Assembly (NCBI GenBank): GCA_002352945.1
Contig: DDHL01000086.1
Span: forward strand, 1,797 to 10,505
Source of the DNA: Campylobacteraceae bacterium UBA1877
GTDB taxonomy: Bacteria > Campylobacterota > Campylobacteria > Campylobacterales > Campylobacteraceae
DNA length: 8,709 nucleotides
Direction of reading: 5' to 3'
The number at the start of each line of letters is the position of its first letter. The first letter of the stretch is position 1. This document shows, in pieces, positions 6,598 to 8,709 of the stretch. The position numbers and the translations under genes were made by a program. Below the pieces are notes generated by a model. That model had not been told where the DNA came from. It searched no databases and saw nothing but the letters and a program-made list of their open reading frames with translations.

Positions 6598-7279
6598 ACA
6601 ACCACTTTCAAATAGAATCGTTCATGCACTCACAGCCATATCAATTTTTGCTCTCTTTTTTACTGGACTGGGGCAGATGCCAGTATATAAACGCTACATG
6701 CTAACAGAAGTTCCTGGATTTGCCTGGACAGGAGATTACACAATTACTCTATGGTGGCACTACTTTTTTGGAGTAATTCTCATAGCCGTTGGAGTTTATC
6801 ATGTTACATACCATTTCATGCGAAAAGAGTTTGATATTGTACCTAAAAAGGGCGATTTAAAAGATTCTTGGCTTGTAATAAAGGCTATGTTTACAGGCAA
6901 AGAGGAGCCACCAAGTGAAAAATATCTTCCAGAGCAGCGCTTAGGCTATGCATTTATCGCATTTTGGATAGTAGTTATGGTTATTACTGGTTTAATCAAG
7001 ACAATTAAAAATGTAAATGGATTTGACTTTTCTCACGGAGTTCTTTTTTGGAGTGCACAGTTGCACAATTTGGGATTTTTTATGCTCATCCTTGGAGTCT
7101 TTGGGCATTTGGCTGCCTTTTTATTTAAGCCAAACCGCCAGCTGCTTCCTGGAATGTTGTGGGGAAAAGTGTCAGCTTGTTATGTAAAATTTCGCCATCC
7201 GCTCTGGAAAGAAGGAAAACAAGAGGCTGAAAAAATTATTCAAAAACTTGGAGGAGAAAAGAAGGCTTGCAAGGATTAA
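6581..7279 (+). CDS. Cytochrome b subunit, formate dehydrogenase gamma (FdnI)-like
   Basis: From the ATG at 6581 this is a 232-residue integral membrane di-heme cytochrome b. Four helices lie at about residues 13-33, 56-80, 121-142 and 160-185. H15, H60, H162 and H176 match the four heme-ligand histidines of E. coli FdnI in placement, including the 14-residue spacing of the last pair. H74 and H78 are additional histidines at the end of helix two. Such subunits exchange electrons between the menaquinone pool and a periplasmic Fe-S subunit, here the product of the overlapping upstream gene. The C-terminal tail, from about residue 186, is basic and soluble. The direction (quinol oxidation feeding a reductase, or quinone reduction by an oxidase) cannot be told from sequence. 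The gene ends 21 bases before the convergent flavoprotein gene, with no visible terminator hairpin between. Confidence 0.9.
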   Translation: MKGVNRQPLSNRIVHALTAISIFALFFTGLGQMPVYKRYMLTEVPGFAWTGDYTITLWWHYFFGVILIAVGVYHVTYHFMRKEFDIVPKKGDLKDSWLVIKAMFTGKEEPPSEKYLPEQRLGYAFIAFWIVVMVITGLIKTIKNVNGFDFSHGVLFWSAQLHNLGFFMLILGVFGHLAAFLFKPNRQLLPGMLWGKVSACYVKFRHPLWKEGKQEAEKIIQKLGGEKKACKD

Positions 7280-7300
7280 GCACTAACCCAAAAGATAAAA

Positions 7301-8509
7301 TTAACGAGCCATCGCCTCTCCAGCTTTAATTCCGCTTGCCCAAGCAAAATGGAGATTGTATCCTCCGCAATCTCCATCAACATCTAAAACTTCACCGCTA
7401 AAATAGAGCCCATTAACCTTTTTAGAGCCCATAGTCTTTGGATCAATTTCATCTAAACTAACGCCACCTGCCATCACTTCTGCGCTTTTAGAGCCTTTAG
7501 TTGATTCTATTTGAAAAGTTAGGTTTTTACATCCATGAGCTAGCTGATTGATAATTTTTGAATTTGGCTTTATATTTCTATCTAGTCGCAGCTCATCTAG
7601 AACCAACTGGGCCAGCTTTTGGTGCAAAATTCCCTCAAGCCACCTTTGAAGTGAAAGATCTAAAAGCAGCTTCATCCGTTTTTGCAAAAGTCCCCTTAAG
7701 GCCTCTTTGGAGATATTAGGGAAAAGATCTAAACCAATTTTTACGCCTCTATTTTTATTTAAAAAAAGAGCAACATCACGGCTTGCATCTAAAATTGCCA
7801 AGCCAGAAAGACCGTAACTAGCAAAAAGCACATCTCCGTAAAATGAGCTTATAACTTGATTATCAACTATGACATTTACATTACACACCCATTTTACACC
7901 GCTTGCACATTTTATATCTTTTTTAGTAATTAACTGCACTAAGGATGCAAAAGAAGGATGGATTGTATGGCCAAAGCTTTTAGCAACCTCAAGACCGATA
8001 TCAATACAATCATTTTTTAAGGAGGCAATACTTCCGGTTGCAATAAGCACTCTATCAAAAAAGTAGCTTTTTTCTAAGGTTTTTACTTCAAATTGACCAT
8101 TGCTCCTTTTTACATGTAAAACTTCACTATTTAAAGATATCTCAACCCCTAACTCTTTACATGTAAAGATTAAAAACTCTACAACCGTTCGAGCCTGCAT
8201 GGACATGGGAAAACATTTTTTATTATCTAAAGCGACTATTTCAATGCCTAGCATCTTAAAATACCTTATGCACGCATCAGCATCAAAACCTTTTAAAATC
8301 TCTTTGACATTTTTTAAAGAGTTGCTGTGAAAATGCTTTAGCTCTAAAGAGAGGTTTGTAATATTGCACCGGCCGTTTCCCGTAGCCAAGAGTTTTTTGC
8401 CACACTTTGAATTTTTTTCAAAAAGAGTAACTTTTGCCCCTTTTTTTGCAGCCTCAATTGCTGCTACTAACCCAGAAGCTCCAGCGCCTATTATGGCACA
8501 TTTTTTCAA
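7301..8509 (-). CDS. FAD-dependent oxidoreductase of the HI0933/YhiN (BaiN-like) family
   Basis: This is a 402-residue flavoprotein, the usual length for the family. The N-terminal Rossmann FAD motif is GAGASG (residues 8-13), with the ribose-binding acidic residue at E31 (TLFEK). It is followed by the family signature GNGRCNITN (44-52) and, at the C-terminus, MAGGVSLDEI and GDCGGYNLHFAWASG (379-393), which completes FAD binding. These are the hallmarks of YhiN/HI0933 proteins, which public annotation often calls aminoacetone oxidase or BaiN-like; the real substrate is mostly unknown, so no function beyond flavin-dependent redox is claimed. The start is TTG at 8509-8507, with AAGGAGG at 8517-8523 seven bases upstream. 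The TTG overlaps the TGA of the preceding rraA-like gene as TTGA, indicating translational coupling. Two copies of TTTACATGTAAA lie within the gene. Confidence 0.9.
   Translation of the reverse strand: MKKCAIIGAGASGLVAAIEAAKKGAKVTLFEKNSKCGKKLLATGNGRCNITNLSLELKHFHSNSLKNVKEILKGFDADACIRYFKMLGIEIVALDNKKCFPMSMQARTVVEFLIFTCKELGVEISLNSEVLHVKRSNGQFEVKTLEKSYFFDRVLIATGSIASLKNDCIDIGLEVAKSFGHTIHPSFASLVQLITKKDIKCASGVKWVCNVNVIVDNQVISSFYGDVLFASYGLSGLAILDASRDVALFLNKNRGVKIGLDLFPNISKEALRGLLQKRMKLLLDLSLQRWLEGILHQKLAQLVLDELRLDRNIKPNSKIINQLAHGCKNLTFQIESTKGSKSAEVMAGGVSLDEIDPKTMGSKKVNGLYFSGEVLDVDGDCGGYNLHFAWASGIKAGEAMAR
8109..8120. repeat. TTTACATGTAAA palindrome, copy 3 (in the flavoprotein gene)
   Basis: Perfect inverted repeat extending to 14 bases (TTTTACATGTAAAA). 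It encodes L-H-V-K in the flavoprotein frame. Confidence 0.65.
8156..8167. repeat. TTTACATGTAAA palindrome, copy 4 (in the flavoprotein gene)
   Basis: Perfect inverted repeat extending to 14 bases (CTTTACATGTAAAG), only 36 bases from copy 3. Here it is read in a different codon phase and encodes F-T-C-K, so the conservation is at DNA level and not simply a repeated peptide. Confidence 0.65.
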
Positions 8510-8709
8510 GCAAGAGCCTCCTTGTTTATAACAACTCCATCATGGTCTGCATAAAGATACATTCCAGGCTCAAACTTTACTCCGCCAAACTCTAAAGAGT
8601 GGTTTAAAAATCCAGGGAGTGGATCATGAATCTTTTTTGGCGATGTGCCAAGAGCCCAAACCCCTACATCAATATCTGCTATCTTTTGAGCATCTCGAAT
8701 GTGGCCATT
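8506..8709 (-). CDS. rraA: RraA-family protein, C-terminal 67 residues (5' end outside the window)
   Basis: The minus-strand frame is open from the window edge to TGA at 8508-8506. It encodes NGHIRDAQKIADID, then VWALGTSPKK, LEFGGVKFEPG and YLYADHDGVVI. This matches the C-terminal half of the RraA family: the conserved G-x-I/V-R-D motif, the hydrophobic strand before a T/H-P-stretch, and the final PGD-like turn with LYAD-DG. RraA proteins are trimeric; some inhibit RNase E and others are 4-hydroxy-4-methyl-2-oxoglutarate aldolases, and 67 residues cannot separate these. The conserved Arg-Asp of the aldolase site is present. The stop overlaps the next gene's TTG start (TTGA), so the two genes form one transcription unit. 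Confidence 0.82.
   Translation of the reverse strand, partial: NGHIRDAQKIADIDVGVWALGTSPKKIHDPLPGFLNHSLEFGGVKFEPGMYLYADHDGVVINKEALA
8517..8523 (-). promoter_or_regulatory. Ribosome binding site for the TTG start of the flavoprotein gene
   Basis: AAGGAGG on the minus strand lies seven bases before the TTG at 8509 and inside the end of the rraA-like gene. No ATG or GTG lies at a suitable distance in frame, so this site fixes TTG as the start and gives the expected short N-terminus (MKKCAIIGAG). Confidence 0.75.

Noticed and set aside
7280..7300. Bidirectional terminator between the cytochrome b and flavoprotein genes
   Set aside because: The 21 bases contain no stem with a loop and T-run on either strand.
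7869..8330. Plus-strand ORFs opposite the flavoprotein gene
   Set aside because: Shadows of the minus-strand coding frame, which has clear FAD motifs throughout.

Overview
The window is AT-rich, densely packed chromosomal DNA. The protein set suggests a Campylobacterota (Epsilonproteobacteria) chemolithotroph or anaerobic respirer: an RND efflux pump, a LapG/LapD biofilm-control pair, a Tat-exported iron-sulfur protein with an FdnI-type cytochrome b, and frequent TTG/GTG starts. This assignment rests on protein style and composition only and is tentative.

Layout. Positions 1-3024 (+): the 3' part of an RND efflux permease gene, followed at once by a small glycine-zipper lipoprotein gene, apparently one operon that began upstream of the window. 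Positions 3021-5321 (-): a damaged Lap locus. Reading right to left, it has a promoter-like -10, the first 31 codons of what looks like a TolC/LapE-type outer membrane protein gene, an abrupt out-of-frame join into the last part of the LapD periplasmic domain, then the LapD transmembrane helix, HAMP, degenerate GGDEF and degenerate EAL domains, and an intact lapG protease gene. Positions 5322-5607: an AT-rich divergent intergenic region with no gene, holding both promoters and an FNR/CRP-type palindrome. Positions 5608-7279 (+): a two-gene respiratory operon, a Tat-dependent four-cluster ferredoxin-like protein and a four-helix di-heme cytochrome b, with no catalytic subunit beside it. Positions 7301-8709 (-): a HI0933/YhiN-type flavoprotein gene translationally coupled to the 3' end of an rraA-like gene.

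How the genes work together. The cytochrome b would oxidise quinol in the membrane and pass electrons to the Fe-S protein on the periplasmic side. The terminal acceptor enzyme must be encoded elsewhere. An FNR-like site centred near -41.5 from the inferred start suggests anaerobic activation. In intact systems LapD holds LapG when c-di-GMP is high and so protects a surface adhesin. Here LapD has lost nearly all of its periplasmic domain while LapG is intact, so the switch may be broken, unless the join is an assembly artefact.

The points most worth a second look are the tolC::lapD join, the orphan Fe-S/cytochrome b module with one cluster cysteine replaced by glycine, the FNR-like box, and a 12-bp perfect palindrome (TTTACATGTAAA) that occurs four times in 8.7 kb, always inside genes. 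I saw no tRNA, rRNA, CRISPR array, insertion sequence or convincing intrinsic terminator.
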